Below are positions 20,661-32,079 of a stretch of DNA of 64,000 bases, in pieces. The stretch's first letter is position 1; each line of letters begins with the position of its first letter. Source of the stretch: Hordeum vulgare subsp. vulgare (lineage: Eukaryota; Streptophyta; Magnoliopsida; Poales; Poaceae); NCBI RefSeq assembly GCF_904849725.1, contig NC_058519.1:650369387-650433386 (forward strand), read 5' to 3'. Below the pieces are notes generated by a model that saw only the letters and a program-made list of their open reading frames with translations, did not search any database and was not told where the DNA came from. Made by a program: the position numbers and the translations under genes.

Positions 20661-20672
20661 GCCCGTTTTCCA

Positions 20673-20728
20673 CACGCCATACACTTGCAGTGGCCACTTG
20701 AAGTGATTAACATCAGCAATCTTGATGG
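20673..20728 (-). pseudogene. DUF6598 gene, exon 2 piece between the two insertions
   Basis: The minus strand reads IKIADVNHFKWPLQVYGV, the segment that precedes the A-x-R-D signature in this family. Its upstream end abuts the copia LTR target duplication GATGG at 20724-20728, and its downstream end abuts the CACTA remnant. Only 56 bases long, it is recognisable because it joins in frame with 9064-9147 and with 25810-25887. Confidence 0.88.
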
Positions 20729-20968
20729 TGTGAGAACGTCGTACCCAGCCTTGGGCGACGGTTGCATGTTATATAGAGGGATCGCAACACCCTGAGATAG
20801 CGTTACAATGTTTAAGTTACATCTTGGAGCACAAGGGATAAGAGAGATAGAGATATTCGGTTGAACAAGATTACAATCATTTAAACTAACTCTATCTATG
20901 TATAACTTGCGGTACAAGATCTATGCGGTACAAGCTCTATCTCTAGGCGTGTGCAATGTTGTTTAACA
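20729..20968 (-). repeat. Copia 3' LTR
   Basis: The 240-bp terminal repeat begins TGTGAGAACG and ends TTTAACA on the plus strand. It is 8 substitutions different from the other LTR (about 3.3%). Confidence 0.95.
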
Positions 20969-20979
20969 TCCTCCCTTAA

Positions 20980-23900
20980 TCATAACTTCATCAAGTTGAG
21001 ATTACGCTTGAATTCTTCAAGATTTTTTGTTGGCAATGCTTTGCTGAATCCATCTGCAACCTGATCCTGCGAATGCACAAAACGAATTTCCAATTGCCTT
21101 CTAGAAACTCTTTCTCTGACAAAATGAAAATCAATTTCAATATGTTTTGTTCTGGCATGAAAGGTAGGATTAACAAATAGATAGGTAGCACCAAGATTGT
21201 CACACGACAAGCATGGAACTGGTGTATGCTTCACACCAAGTTCTTTCAACATGGACTGAACCCAAATAATTTCAGTTGTGGCATTTGCTAGTGCCTTATA
21301 CTCAGCTTCTATGCTTGATCTAGATACAGTGGCTTGCTTCTTAGCACACCATGATATCAAATTTGGCCCAAAGAATACTGCAAAACCACCAGTAGAGCGT
21401 CTGTCATCTAAACATCCTGCCCAGTCAGAGTCAGAAAAGGCACTAACAAGAGTTGATGAAGATTTGTTGAAAGTGAGACCAAGGCTCAAAGTGTCCCTTA
21501 CATATCTGATTATACGTTTTGCAGTTGTCCAATGAGTGTTGGTAGGTGCATGAAGAAACTGACAGACTTTGTTTACAGCAAAAGAAATATCAGGTCTTGT
21601 CAGGGTTAAATACTGAAGTGCTCCTACTAGACTTCTGTACCTAGTGCTATCCACTTGATTCAAGGGTTCACCATCAGTGAGGGATAATTTTTCAGAGCTT
21701 GAGAGAGGAGTTGGAGAAGACTTACACCCCTGCAAACCTGCTCTTCTTACCAGGTCTTTAGCATATTTTTCATGAGAGAGATGAAGATTGTTACCATGCT
21801 TCCTGACTTCAATCCCTAATAAGAAATGCAAGTCTCCTAAATCTTTGAGAGCAAACTCAGCACTTAAGTCTTTCAGCAGTCCTGTTATTGCCTCATCAGA
21901 CGAACTTGTGACAATAATATCATCAACATAAATAAGAACAAATATAGAGGTATTTGACTTATTGTAGATAAACAGGGATGTATCAGATTTTGATGGAGAA
22001 AAACCAAGTGCTTGGAGTTTTTGACTAAGTCTGGAATACCATGCTCCGGGGGCTTGTTTTAGTCCATATAAGGCTTTGTCAAGTTTGCACACATGAAAGG
22101 GCTTACTCTTGCTTTCAAACCCAGGAGTTTGTTTCATATATACTTCCTCTTCTAGAACACCATGAAGAAACACATCCTGTACATCTAGCTGTCAGAGATT
22201 CCGTCCCCTGGAAACAACAATGGACAATACAAGACGAATAGTTGGAGCTTTTACAACAGGACTAAATGTGTCCTCATAGTCTATGCCATACCGTTGTTTG
22301 AAGCCTTTTGCAAAAAGTCTTGCTTTGTATCTGTCTATAGTTCCATCAGATCTTTTTTTGACTCTGAAAACCCACTTGCAATCAATCAAGTTTTTACCTT
22401 TCTAAGGGGGAACTAGATGCCATGTTTTGTTCTTGTGAAGTGCCATATGTTCCTCTTCCATAGCCTTTTTCCACTTGACATCTCCAAGTGCCTCCTCAAG
22501 AGTACTAGGTTCACCTGTTGAACATGCAAGGCCAAACTTTGTGATACACTTATAGTCAACATGCTTTGTTACCCCTTTTTGTAAGCATGTACGTGGTGCA
22601 GGGACGGCAGAGTCGATTGGTGTAGAGGATCCGCCGACGCCAGGATCCTGTGTGGCGATAGGAGGAGAGGTTGGAGTAGGAGCAGTTGGCGCAGAAGATC
22701 CGGGACGCCGAGGCTCATCATGCGCCAATGATGGCGCAGGTGATGATGTCGACCCGGCCGAATCCATGTTGGATCCCGAGCCGGTCGGCTGATCGATGCC
22801 AGCACTAGGGCTTGACGCGCCAGGATCCTGTCGGCCCACGCGCGCGGTCGTCTTGAGTACTGGAGGGGCTCACCAAGGGGCCAGCGAGGCGATGCGGGCG
22901 GCGTGTCAGCACCGGGTTGGTGCAGATCTGCCGCGGGTTGCGCACGCGACGCGGTGGTCGGTTGCGCCGATCCCGAGGCCGCACTTTCCGAGGAGGATCT
23001 CCTCCCCGACGGCGGTCGGTCCCCTGGCGGCACACACATAAAATGACGACCTGGGAAGCTAGTTCCTTCATTATTTTTGCTGATTTCTGCACCACTGTCG
23101 CCAGGATTTTTATCTGCATCACCACAAGGCTCAAATAGAGGGTTATGAGAATTAGTCAAAGATTGATCATCACAATCATTTTCCCCTTGATCAAAACCGG
23201 TAAGACTGGATGGTAAAAGAAGGATTTCTTTTGTAAGAAGAGCGCCGGCATTGGGGTGGAGATCAGAAAAGGGGAACTTTGTTTCATCAAAGACGATATC
23301 TCGTGAGATGTAGATACGGCCAGTGGAGACATCAAGACATTTAACACCTTTATGTTGAGTGCTATAGCCAAGGAAAACGCATTGCTTGGAGCGGAACATA
23401 AGTTTGCGGTTATTGTAGGGGCGGAGGTTTGGCCAACAGGCACATCCAAACACTCGTAGGGACGAGTAATCTGGTTTGGTGTGAAGAAGCCTTTCCATGG
23501 GAGTTTCATTGTTAATGACACGACTAGGAAGCATGTTGATGATATGAACTACAGTGATAAAAGCCTCATCCCAGAATTTTAGTGGCATGGATGCGCCAGC
23601 TAGGAGTGCTAGTCCTACCTCAACAATGTGTCTGTGTTTGCGCTCGGCAGACCCATTTTTTTGATGGGCATGTGGGCAAGACACATGATGAGAGATTCGA
23701 AGATTTTGAAAGAAAGAGTTTAATTTCTCATACTCACCTCCCCAATCTGATTGGAGAGCAATAATCTTGGTGTCGAATTTTCGTTCAATAAGGGCTTGGA
23801 AGTTAAGAAACACTTGGAAAACATCGGATCGTTTCTTGAGAAGGTAAATCCAGACAAACTTGGTATAGTCATCAATGAAACTCACATAATATGTGTGTCT

Positions 23901-25511
23901 ACCAACGTATGAGGGTGCAGGACCCCAAACATCAGAAAATATAAATTGCAATGGTTTAGTGTAAATACTGGTAGACACTGGATAAGGTAACTGATGACTT
24001 TTGGCCTTTTGGCAGGAATCACAAATAGTTTCAACACTTCGATCTCCACTATGTGGGAGTTTATATTTCCTAAGTAGACGCTCAACTAAAGAGAAAGACG
24101 CATGTACTAGACGATCATGCCATCATGTTGAAGACACTTTGGTGCCACTAAAACTATATTTATTCAACCTTCGAAGGTCCGGAATCAGAGGGTATAGCCC
24201 ACGAACACATCTACCTCGGTAAAGCACCTTCTTCATTGCCTGATCCTTAATAAAAAAGAAGAAAGGGTGAAACTCAAGGAAGACATGGTTGTCAATGGCA
24301 ATACGATGAACAGAAAGTAGATTCTTGGAAGCACTAGGAACATGAGGAATTTTTCGGAGATGAATTTTTTTGTGAGGGATTTTAATGATGGAATGACCAA
24401 TATGACTAATTTTCATACCTTCTCCACTGGCGGTGTGAACGTGGTCCTTGTCATGGTACTTCTCCCGCATGGTTACTTTCTCCAATTCGTCGGTGATGTG
24501 ATTTGTAGCACCGCTGTCGACATACCAGTTGGTGTCAACATCGTAGGAGCCCTCCGCAGCCTCAGCTATCTTTTCATCCTGAGAGGATTCATCACTGTCT
24601 TCATCAAACCGATACCAGCAATCTTTTGTTGTGTGTCCTGGTTCACCGTAGATTTGGCACCAGACCATGTCCAAGCGAGAGCGGTTGTTGGAGTCGCGCC
24701 AGCCTCTGTTGGGCCTACTGCGGTTGTTATTTTTGTGGTAGTCATTGCCGCCGTTGCCGCCGCCGAAGCCTCTGCCCTTGCTGGTGCGAGAAGAGCCGCG
24801 ATTGCCACCACGGCCACCTCGACCGCGGGTTGCCGAGTTCGTCGAGGACTTGAAGCCGTTGCCTGCACCCGAGCCTTGGTAGAGGGCCACCCTTTGATCG
24901 AAGTTGCTCATCTGAGCGAACAACTCGTCAAGGGTGATCGGAATGGTGCGTGCGTCGAGGGCGTACACAAGTGGTTGATACTCCATGTCGAGGGCGTTGA
25001 CAATGTAGGAGATCAGCTCGTCATCCGGCAGTGGTTTTCCTGCCGCAGAAAGTTCGTCGGCGAGGCCCCTCATATGAGCAAAGAAGGAGGACACATATTG
25101 TGTCCCCTTCTGTGCATTGGTGAGGGCTACCCGTATGTTGTTGACGCGGGACAGGGACGTGAACGAGAACATGCTCGCCAACGCTGCCCAGAGTTCGTGT
25201 GCATGGCTAATGGAGGCAACCTGCACGAGTGTCTCTTTGGAGAGATTGTTGAGAAGATAGCCAAGTACCTACTGATCTTCTCTGATCCAGATCGTATGAA
25301 GAGGGTTGGATATGGTTTCCTCCTTGCCATCCTTATCCTTGGTGACGACGACTTTGGCCGGCTCCGGTATGCTTCCATCCACGTATCTGAAGACACCAGC
25401 TCTACGAAGCTGCGACGCGATCTGGGTACGCCACGTGATGTAGTTGCTGCGGGTGAGACGCTCGGTGATTTGGCCGGTGAGGATGGGAGTGGAGGTGCTG
25501 GAGGAGGCCAT
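20980..25511 (-). pseudogene. Copia gag-pol polyprotein, degenerate
   Basis: The gag ORF starts at ATG 25511 and meets an in-frame TAG at 25269-25271. A zinc knuckle CQIYGEPGHTTKDC has Tyr in place of its second Cys. Protease has WYVDSGATNH. Integrase shows DVWGP, QSDWGGEYE and KNGSAERKHRH. A frameshift lies in the Ser/Pro-rich linker near 22600-22900. Reverse transcriptase (YVDD near 21930) follows in-frame stops at 22402-22404 and 22192-22194. RNase H contains [12 protein letters not shown]. The order is gag-protease-integrase-RT-RNase H. The large antisense frame at 24342-25631 is a shadow of gag. Confidence 0.92.
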
Positions 25512-25564
25512 GGCGGCAAAGGAGGTGCTAGCGCTAGATGGGAAGAGCTAGGCTCTGATTACCA

Positions 25565-25804
25565 TGTGAGAACGTCGTACCCAGCCTTGGGCGACGGTTG
25601 CATGTTATATAGAGGGATCGCAACACCCTGAGATAGCATTACAATGTTTAAGTTACATCTTAAAGCACAAGGGATAAGAGAGATAGAGATATTTGGTTGA
25701 ACAAGACTACAATCATTTAAACTAACTCTATCTATCTACAACTTGCGGTACAAGATCTATGCGGTACAAGCTCTATCTCTAGGCGTGTACAATGTTGTTT
25801 AACA
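25565..25804 (-). repeat. Copia 5' LTR
   Basis: This is the upstream LTR in transcription order. The GATGG target duplication follows at 25805, and a TGGTAATCAGAGCC-like primer-binding site lies just inside at about 25551-25564. Confidence 0.95.
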
Positions 25805-25809
25805 GATGG

Positions 25810-25887
25810 AACAAATTTGTACCGTCTTCACAAGTACGGCATCAATAGGCTTCAAACCCCGGCGTGCAGTGTGTGAATATCATAGGC
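25810..25887 (-). pseudogene. DUF6598 gene, 5' part of exon 2
   Basis: From an acceptor TTGTTCAG at 25888, the minus strand reads PMIFTHCTPGFEAY. It then needs a one-base shift to continue DAVLVKTVQICS, which joins in frame across the copia element to IKIADV at 20728. The PMxFTH and TVQICSIKI phrases are typical of the family's start of the conserved region. The shift near 25845 is an independent lesion. Confidence 0.78.
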
Positions 25888-26101
25888 CTGAACAACGTTG
25901 CAGGCAGCATCAACCAATTTAGTATGGAAGTTAAAAATCTAGCATGCTAACTTTATATATACTTGTAAACTCATATGAAATAAGAGAACAATTATCAATG
26001 ATTTTACAAGATAGGGTATGTATATATAGAGAGAGATATACAAAGAGAGACCAGCTAGAAAAATAATTATGGAGTTAGAAAATGCATGCATATTTACTCA
26101 C
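25888..26101 (-). other. Probable first intron of the DUF6598 pseudogene
   Basis: A strong donor (GTGAGT, reading from 26101) follows a FEDL-encoding stretch, and an acceptor TTGTTCAG lies at 25888. The interval is AT-rich and non-coding. The phase is off by one base, in keeping with other frame lesions in this gene, so the exact junction is uncertain. Confidence 0.5.
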
Positions 26102-26983
26102 TCAAGTCTTCGAAGTTACTCCGTTGTGGGCATGCTCCCAGCCCCTACGGAAGAGAGCAAACTCCTCCTCCTCGACCTCCGCGGCTTTGTCCTTGCTGAT
26201 CAAAGCTTCTCCCTCAACTTTCTTCCCCTCCAGCCCCTGTTCGTGGTGACAGTGGCTAAACTACCTCCAGATACTGCCGCTTCTCCCTCAAATTCCTCCC
26301 TCCATGGATCGGTCATGATGTCCCGGGGCTCCATCTCGGCGGCTTTGTCTTTGCTGATCACCGCTTCTCCCTCAATTTCCTTCTCCTCCAAGCTCCTCTC
26401 TTCCTTCTCAAACTTATCATGTTTCTTCTTCGAGCTCCTAGGCACTGTGACTAATGGGTCGCTGACCAAAGCTCCTCCCTCGATTTCCTTCTCCTCCAAG
26501 CTCCCCTCTTCCTCCTTCGGCTGCTCATGTTTCTTCTTTGAGCTTTGTCTCCTTGGACACTGAGACTAATGGGTCGCTTACCACCGCTTCTCCCTCGATT
26601 ACCTCCTCTTCCGTGCCGATGTAACTGTTGATGGTGTCTGACATAGACTTCCATCTCATTTGAAGTGAGAGTGAATCTCCGTCTGAGAGGATACGCAGAA
26701 ATTGGACTATCTGGCGGCTGATATCATCGCACAAGACATTTGCATGTGAATCCAAGTCTTCTTCCTTCTCTGTTTCTTGACTCTCTTTATCTAACTCGAG
26801 CGGAATCTTAGCAACATATGCCCTGAAGATTTTGAGCGCGAAATCTTCGATCAAGCCCCCCACCGCCTTGTGGAACCTTGTCATGCGAATCGGCCCCATA
26901 TTCTCCTCGGCGAGCTGGCTGACCTTCCTGTCTATAAACAAAGTCGGTCTAAAGAAATTTTGGGCCGGGGTGATGTAAAACAA
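26102..26983 (-). pseudogene. DUF6598 gene, N-terminal exon with acidic repeats
   Basis: The minus strand encodes a Lys/Glu-rich region with at least three imperfect repeats built on EKEIEGEAVIS or EEVIEGEAVVSDPLVSV. It ends EEEEFALFRRGWEHAHNG and then, after a shift, NFEDL at a GTGAGT donor. The FRR-W and FEDL phrases precede the conserved domain in DUF6598 proteins, which ties this exon to the downstream pieces. Frames change near 26510 and near 26115. The upstream start is not certain; candidate ATGs are at 26983 and 26903. The repeats suggest a flexible, charged N-terminus. Confidence 0.65.
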
Positions 26984-27795
26984 TTTTTTTCATACTAAAC
27001 TTTTTTATTTATTTTAATCATAGTGTATCATATTACAGTTATAATAAATATATTTTCCTATTACTTAGTCATAGTTGTAATTATATTTTTCATTGGTATG
27101 CAGTTGTAATATATATTATTGAATATTTAAATTTTACAAAATGGAAAAATTATGATGTAAAAATTATTTATTGTTAAAATAATATTTCAGATTTATTTTC
27201 TACCATTACTTAAACAATATACCGTATACACGTTTGCATATCTATGTGTATGTGCATATTTTTTAAATATTATTGAATATTATGGTATAGATTTCTAATT
27301 TATACATATACACACTAACAAATATTTTAATAATGGTTTCTAGTGTCTATTAGGTAAATTCATGGAAATTTCTAGGGCATAGAAAAGGTGGCATGCAAAT
27401 TGGTTTTCAGTAATAGAATCACCGAAGAACCAAAAATGTTGTTGATTGTATTTTTACGTATGATTCGATTACCTAACGTGCTTGTTCAGGTTCACTTGGT
27501 TGGATTTCGTGCAAATGAGATGCCTACAGGTTTATCAAATTAAAAATTATGCATTGATTTAAACATTGATATCTAGTCACATGATTTTTATTATGATACT
27601 AAGACATGCATAGTAAAAAGAGAATAATGTATTTCAACTCAACTTTGCTAGTCGGCTAATTTGCCTACGCCTGATATAACTTATTAGTATGTGATGTGAA
27701 CTTACACTTTTGCAAATTGAGGCTTTATTTTTTCCATTTAATAATCTATAAAATATAATGTATACTTGTATTTTCCTTACTAGTATAATTAAAAA
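26984..27795. other. AT-rich intergenic DNA
   Basis: This lies upstream of the DUF6598 N-terminal exon and would include its promoter if the gene were once active. I see no clear TATA element or gene. Confidence 0.5.
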
Positions 27796-28009
27796 CAGTA
27801 AAACTGAATCTAATCCCAGTCCTCTCACACCATTAGCAGTTTTGGCCGTTGGATCTTGTGTTTTGACCATTTTTGACCATCTGGTCGCTGCCTCACCCCG
27901 GACAGTAAAACTGAACCTAATCCCAGTCCTCTCACACCATTAGCAGTTTTGGCCGTTGGATCTTGTGTTTTGACCACTTTTGACCATCTGGTCGCTGCCT
28001 CACCCCGCT
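27796..28009. repeat. Tandem duplication of a 107-bp unit
   Basis: Two adjacent copies, 27796-27902 and 27903-28009, start CAGTAAAACTGAAtCTAATC and end GCTGCCTCACCCCG. They differ at two positions I can see. The unit contains the inner repeat TTTTGACCA. It is non-coding. Confidence 0.93.
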
Positions 28010-31000
28010 ATCAATTGCTAAGTGGGCTAGCTGTCCTCAGGCTGGCTACTTCGGTGGAAAAATCGGTTCATTGTGGTTAACTGGGCTTGCTCCCGCACAA
28101 AGCCCATCGATCCGTAGACGCACCGATTAGGTCTGCAGCCCTTCCATATTATCGCTTCTCTCGTGACCGCTCATGTCCTGTCTCACGACCTGGACGAACC
28201 TAGGCGTGCATAGGCGATAAGGGTGGCACGGCCTTCCCGGTCGCGGAGACCATGCCGAGTTCATTCGAACCACCCGACCCGCACGCCGATGCAGGTAGAG
28301 ATGAAGCGGCGTTCGACTGTTCGATGGCGGAGAGAGAAACTGACTCGATGGGGTTAAAGGAGGCAATCAGTTACCAGTTTCTGGGAGCATTGACTAATTA
28401 AGGTGTGCGTTTCTTTTCCTCAATCTGTAGCTGCTTCCATTCATGTGTGTACATATAGCTTCATCTTCTCGTGCTCTCAACAAGCTGCCTATAATGTGAG
28501 AGTGGGGATTGATTGCCCGGTGGCCACAACCCTAGATCGTCAAGCCGACCAACCTGTAAAAGCGGCGGCAGCAAAGCTACGGGCAGCTTCGACAACGGTG
28601 GCAAATCTACTTCAAGGAGCTCCTCGTCAATCCCTAGGCTCGCTCCATTTTTGGATGTTGATGGGGATTCCTCGACACCATCAATTTGCAGGCGACCGCT
28701 GGCTTCGGCCACGACCACATACACTGAAGCGCGCGCCCTACGACACCACATCCCCGGCTGCCTCCTTACCCTATAACCATCTGACCCGCTGTCGTCCTCC
28801 CAAGCCTGGGGCTGTTTGTCTGTTTTCCATCTACGTGACGTGAGCACCCAGTAACATACTGCGCAACCGAGCATCCCACTCCCCTTCCTCCATCTGCAGT
28901 TTGTAACAAGGTGAGCAACTGAACACCCCAATCCCATTCTGCCTTCTGCAGTTTTTTTCTTTTTCACATCTTGCTATTGATGGAACGAAGTGTTTATGTA
29001 TGTCTGTAAATGGAACTCATAATTAGATTTGTGTCTAAAATTATGTCTTAGCCATGTTGAAATTCTGATTGACTGATATGGACAAGTTCTTGTTTACAGC
29101 AGCCAATCTATAAAATAAGCTTTTCCCACATGCATTGTTTGATCATCTCCATCGTGCAGTGCTAGGGAACCGTGTTTCAGTGTTTCCACTAGATCACTAG
29201 GACTATTTTTCCATTTGATCATTAAAAAAAATTATCCAGTAAACAATCCTGTCATTTATAGGAAAAATTTCTTGGCATTCTATTTCTAATATAATTGCTT
29301 GTTTAATATCTCATCAGGATAGGCAAGTTGAAATGTGTAATTTTGATTTATTTTTTTTGGTTTTACATGTCAAGGCATCAAGGGTACTAATTAGTACTGT
29401 GTTTCTGATAAAAGAATAAGTACATGAATTTGAGTGGCGTCACATGAAAGAGCGGTGTCGTTACTACCTCTACTCATATAGCCCGCTGCACAGCCACGAC
29501 CCCTCGGTAACTATATATATTACCTAATCATATGTGAATGTGAGATTTTATTACCTTATTTTCGTCCAATTTGAGGTTGCTTGTTTTTTTAGTTTGTGAG
29601 AATATCTAGGGTCAGATAAGGCATGATGGTAAAATGGCAATTAAGAATCTTTGTTCTGGGATCTTGAGCAAGTTGCCTGGTTTCTGATGCTTTTAAACGA
29701 TAAATATGAACACTTACGAACGATGGTTAGATCTCGATTAAATTCTATAAACAAGTCAGTATCTATTGATTAGTATGAATGCCACGACATTAGGTATTGT
29801 TTGGTGCATAAGGCCACCCAGATTCTGGTGAGAGGGGATCCTACAAATTAGAAGCCAATATTTTTTATCCAAATGTTCTCAAATTTTTGCAAGTGGCTGG
29901 CTTGCGATCTTACTCATTCTTTACATCAATTAGGCATCTCTCAGTTATATAATTGGGTACGGCTCTTCCGAAAGAGTGAAACAACGTTAGTGGTCATTTA
30001 TCTATCTTAATATTTCGTCATGTCTTAAAAAAGTGGCTAAAGTTTGCTCCACCATTAGAATGTGGAAAGTATTATAATTATTATGGATACATATACACGC
30101 ATGCACGTAACAATTATTAAATTTAGGGAATTCCCGTTTGGTACACATGATCTAGATTTTATTTTCCCAGTTTCAAAGACACATTTTTGGTGTTGTTGTT
30201 TGCCACCATGTTATTTCTTAACAAGGGAGCAATTATAACTGCTTGGCTTGGAAGATTACTCATGTAGTTATTTCATCGATTGATCTGCCTTACTAAGAAT
30301 CATTTTTCTGTACGTCAATTAATGTATGAATTTGTAATTTTTTTGGGATGTAACACAAATTGACTGACTAACATTTTATTTGATACTGAGTTTAAGGAAA
30401 CTTTTCCTATTGACCATATGGTATTCTTCAACATCAAATCTGAGAAAGCACATGTTCTGTCATCTATGCTGAAGCAATGGAATTGAAAAGGCGCACTAGA
30501 AGGCAGCAAGACATGGTAAATGAAATGATATAGTTATGGATAGGACTGTGATTATGTGTTGAAGGACGTTTGGTGAGTCTCAGGTTCTGGTTTTGCCTAT
30601 TTATGTGTGTAGATTTATTCTCTATGGTGCGTAAATAAATGACACGTTGTATATGCACACTTGTTTGATTATGAAATAAAGTATGGATTGATTGTACCAA
30701 TTATCGGTTACTTGCCATGGGCTATTTCTGATGATATTATTTGATACGGTCTTCTATGCATAGCTCCAACTTACATTGATGATGTACTTGCATATTACTT
30801 GGTACCTACAAATTTGAAAAATTATATGAATAAACTACATGAGCCATTTTTTATTTTTCTCAGATATTTGTTTCGTTATTTTCCCATAATGGATGGGCAA
30901 CTTACCGCTCTAATTATATAACTAGCATATTATTCTCCTAAGAACAAATGTTTGTTTTCTTAATCCAAAATTTCAATTTAGTATTGTCCTTGAGTTGCAT

Positions 31001-31520
31001 AAGTTTTAGTTCGCGCCCTCCTCTTGGGGCCCGGGGCGGTCGCCCCTTTTGCCCGTTCTATGGGCCGCCACTGTTTATAAGCTGTTTCGCTACCATATAG
31101 GCCGTGAAGCTTCTACTTTCTCTTTTACGCCGCGAGCTTGACTCGAGCACCAACTTCTTGTGTGATCGGGATTCCATCGCAGTCACCGCCTCTTCTCCTT
31201 TAATTTGTCTAATTCCCCGACGCCGCTCGGTTTAGGGCTTGAGGGAAGGTAGGGTTTTAATAGTAGGTGCAGGGCATACGGCGGGTTGTTCTCGTGTGTG
31301 ATCGTTCTTCCCTGCTCGGTTGGCTTGGGAGAAGTGCAGCCCGTTAAACTTTTAAGAAGGGAACATATTGCTTGTCCTATAGAATTATTATATTTTTGTC
31401 TCAAAAAATATAGAATTGCTTTTTTTAGTGGTACCCCATCTTTATTCAACAAACCATAGTACTAGGGTTACAAACGCCGACCAACGGAGTCAGCAACTCC
31501 AAAACGGACATAGGATTTTC
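28010..31520. other. Intergenic DNA without a supported gene
   Basis: A moderately GC-rich part (28010-28960) has overlapping frames on both strands without recognisable domains. It could be an old gene fragment or non-coding transcript, but I cannot support either. The rest is AT-rich. GGGCCGCCACTG near 31060 resembles the end of a small grass DNA element but has no partner. Confidence 0.4.
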
Positions 31521-31525
31521 CACAA

Positions 31526-31606
31526 AATGGGCTTTGATATTATTTTTCAAGAATGGGCTTTGATATTATTTTTATCGAATGGGCTTTGATATTATTTTTC
31601 AAGAAT
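31526..31606. repeat. Three-copy tandem repeat of about 27 bp
   Basis: The phrase AATGGGCTTTGATATTATTT occurs three times in a row with short variable joins. Confidence 0.85.
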
Positions 31607-32079
31607 TACCTTCCAGCATGCATGCCACATCGCCCAAAGTGTAACTAAGGTCTGCACTAGCTCTCTGTGAGTAAGCTTCTCAATGAGTCGAAATAAGATG
31701 GGGAGAAAAGTGAAACATGGTTCTTTCTAATTAGTATAAATATAGAGGAAAAATCAGGATCATCGATGGAGGTGGGATGTGGGAGGTTGGGAGAAGTGGT
31801 GGTGGAGAAAAAAATATGAAAGACAGAACCTTAGTTTTTTTTAAGTTGTATATAAGATATAGAGATGAGAACCATAAGGGTATGGAAAACTAGTAAAAAT
31901 CGGTGAAGGGTGTGAGGTTGGTCAAATGAATGGTGGGGATAAAAGGTGAAAGATGAAACCATAGGTTCTTCTTAAGTAAGTAGAGCTAGAGATTTGTGGC
32001 TATCAGTTCTTTTCTTCAACCATCTTCTGGTTTTTCGTTCTTTTTTTCCTCTATTAAATTACTGAGTTATTTTTAAAAT

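Larger units (their letters stand above)
9148..20672 (-). mobile_element. CACTA (En/Spm) transposon 1, inserted in the DUF6598 exon
   Basis: The left terminus is CACTACTAGTGGGGACGGG, followed by subterminal TTTAGTCCCGG/CCGGGACTAAA hairpins. The right side has the same hairpins (20345-20660) and ends GGCCCGTTTTC. The expected terminal TAGTAGTG and the second 3-bp target copy are missing, so roughly the last 8-11 bases were deleted. Inside, on the minus strand, are a Ulp1-like/DUF8039 gene (9611-13461) and an exonuclease gene (18968-20207), with large tandem-repeat arrays between them. No TNP2 transposase is visible, so the element looks non-autonomous. The flanking codons of DUF6598 join in frame when it is removed. 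Confidence 0.9.
20729..25804 (-). mobile_element. Copia LTR retrotransposon inserted in the DUF6598 exon
   Basis: Two 240-bp LTRs (TGTGAGAACG to TTTAACA) flank a gag-pol region on the minus strand. The 5-bp target duplication GATGG is intact at 20724-20728 and 25805-25809. The tract AAGGGAGGA adjoins the 3' LTR as polypurine tract, and TGGTAATCAGAGCC adjoins the 5' LTR as a methionine-tRNA-type primer site. The gene order protease, integrase, reverse transcriptase, RNase H is that of copia. I count 8 differences between the LTRs, all substitutions. Confidence 0.95.

Noticed and set aside
24342..25631. 429-aa open frame on the plus strand
   Set aside because: It is antisense to the copia gag gene, has no recognisable domain and runs into the LTR; it is a shadow of the coding strand.
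20729..25809. Possibility that the plus strand near 20690-25880 encodes a host protein (for example TNLYRLHKYGINRLQTPA)
   Set aside because: The minus-strand reading matches DUF6598 across both insertions; the plus-strand reading is short, ends in a stop and matches nothing I recognise.
28403..28967. 146-aa plus and 168-aa minus frames
   Set aside because: They overlap on opposite strands, show no domain and no intron signals. I left the region as unassigned intergenic DNA.
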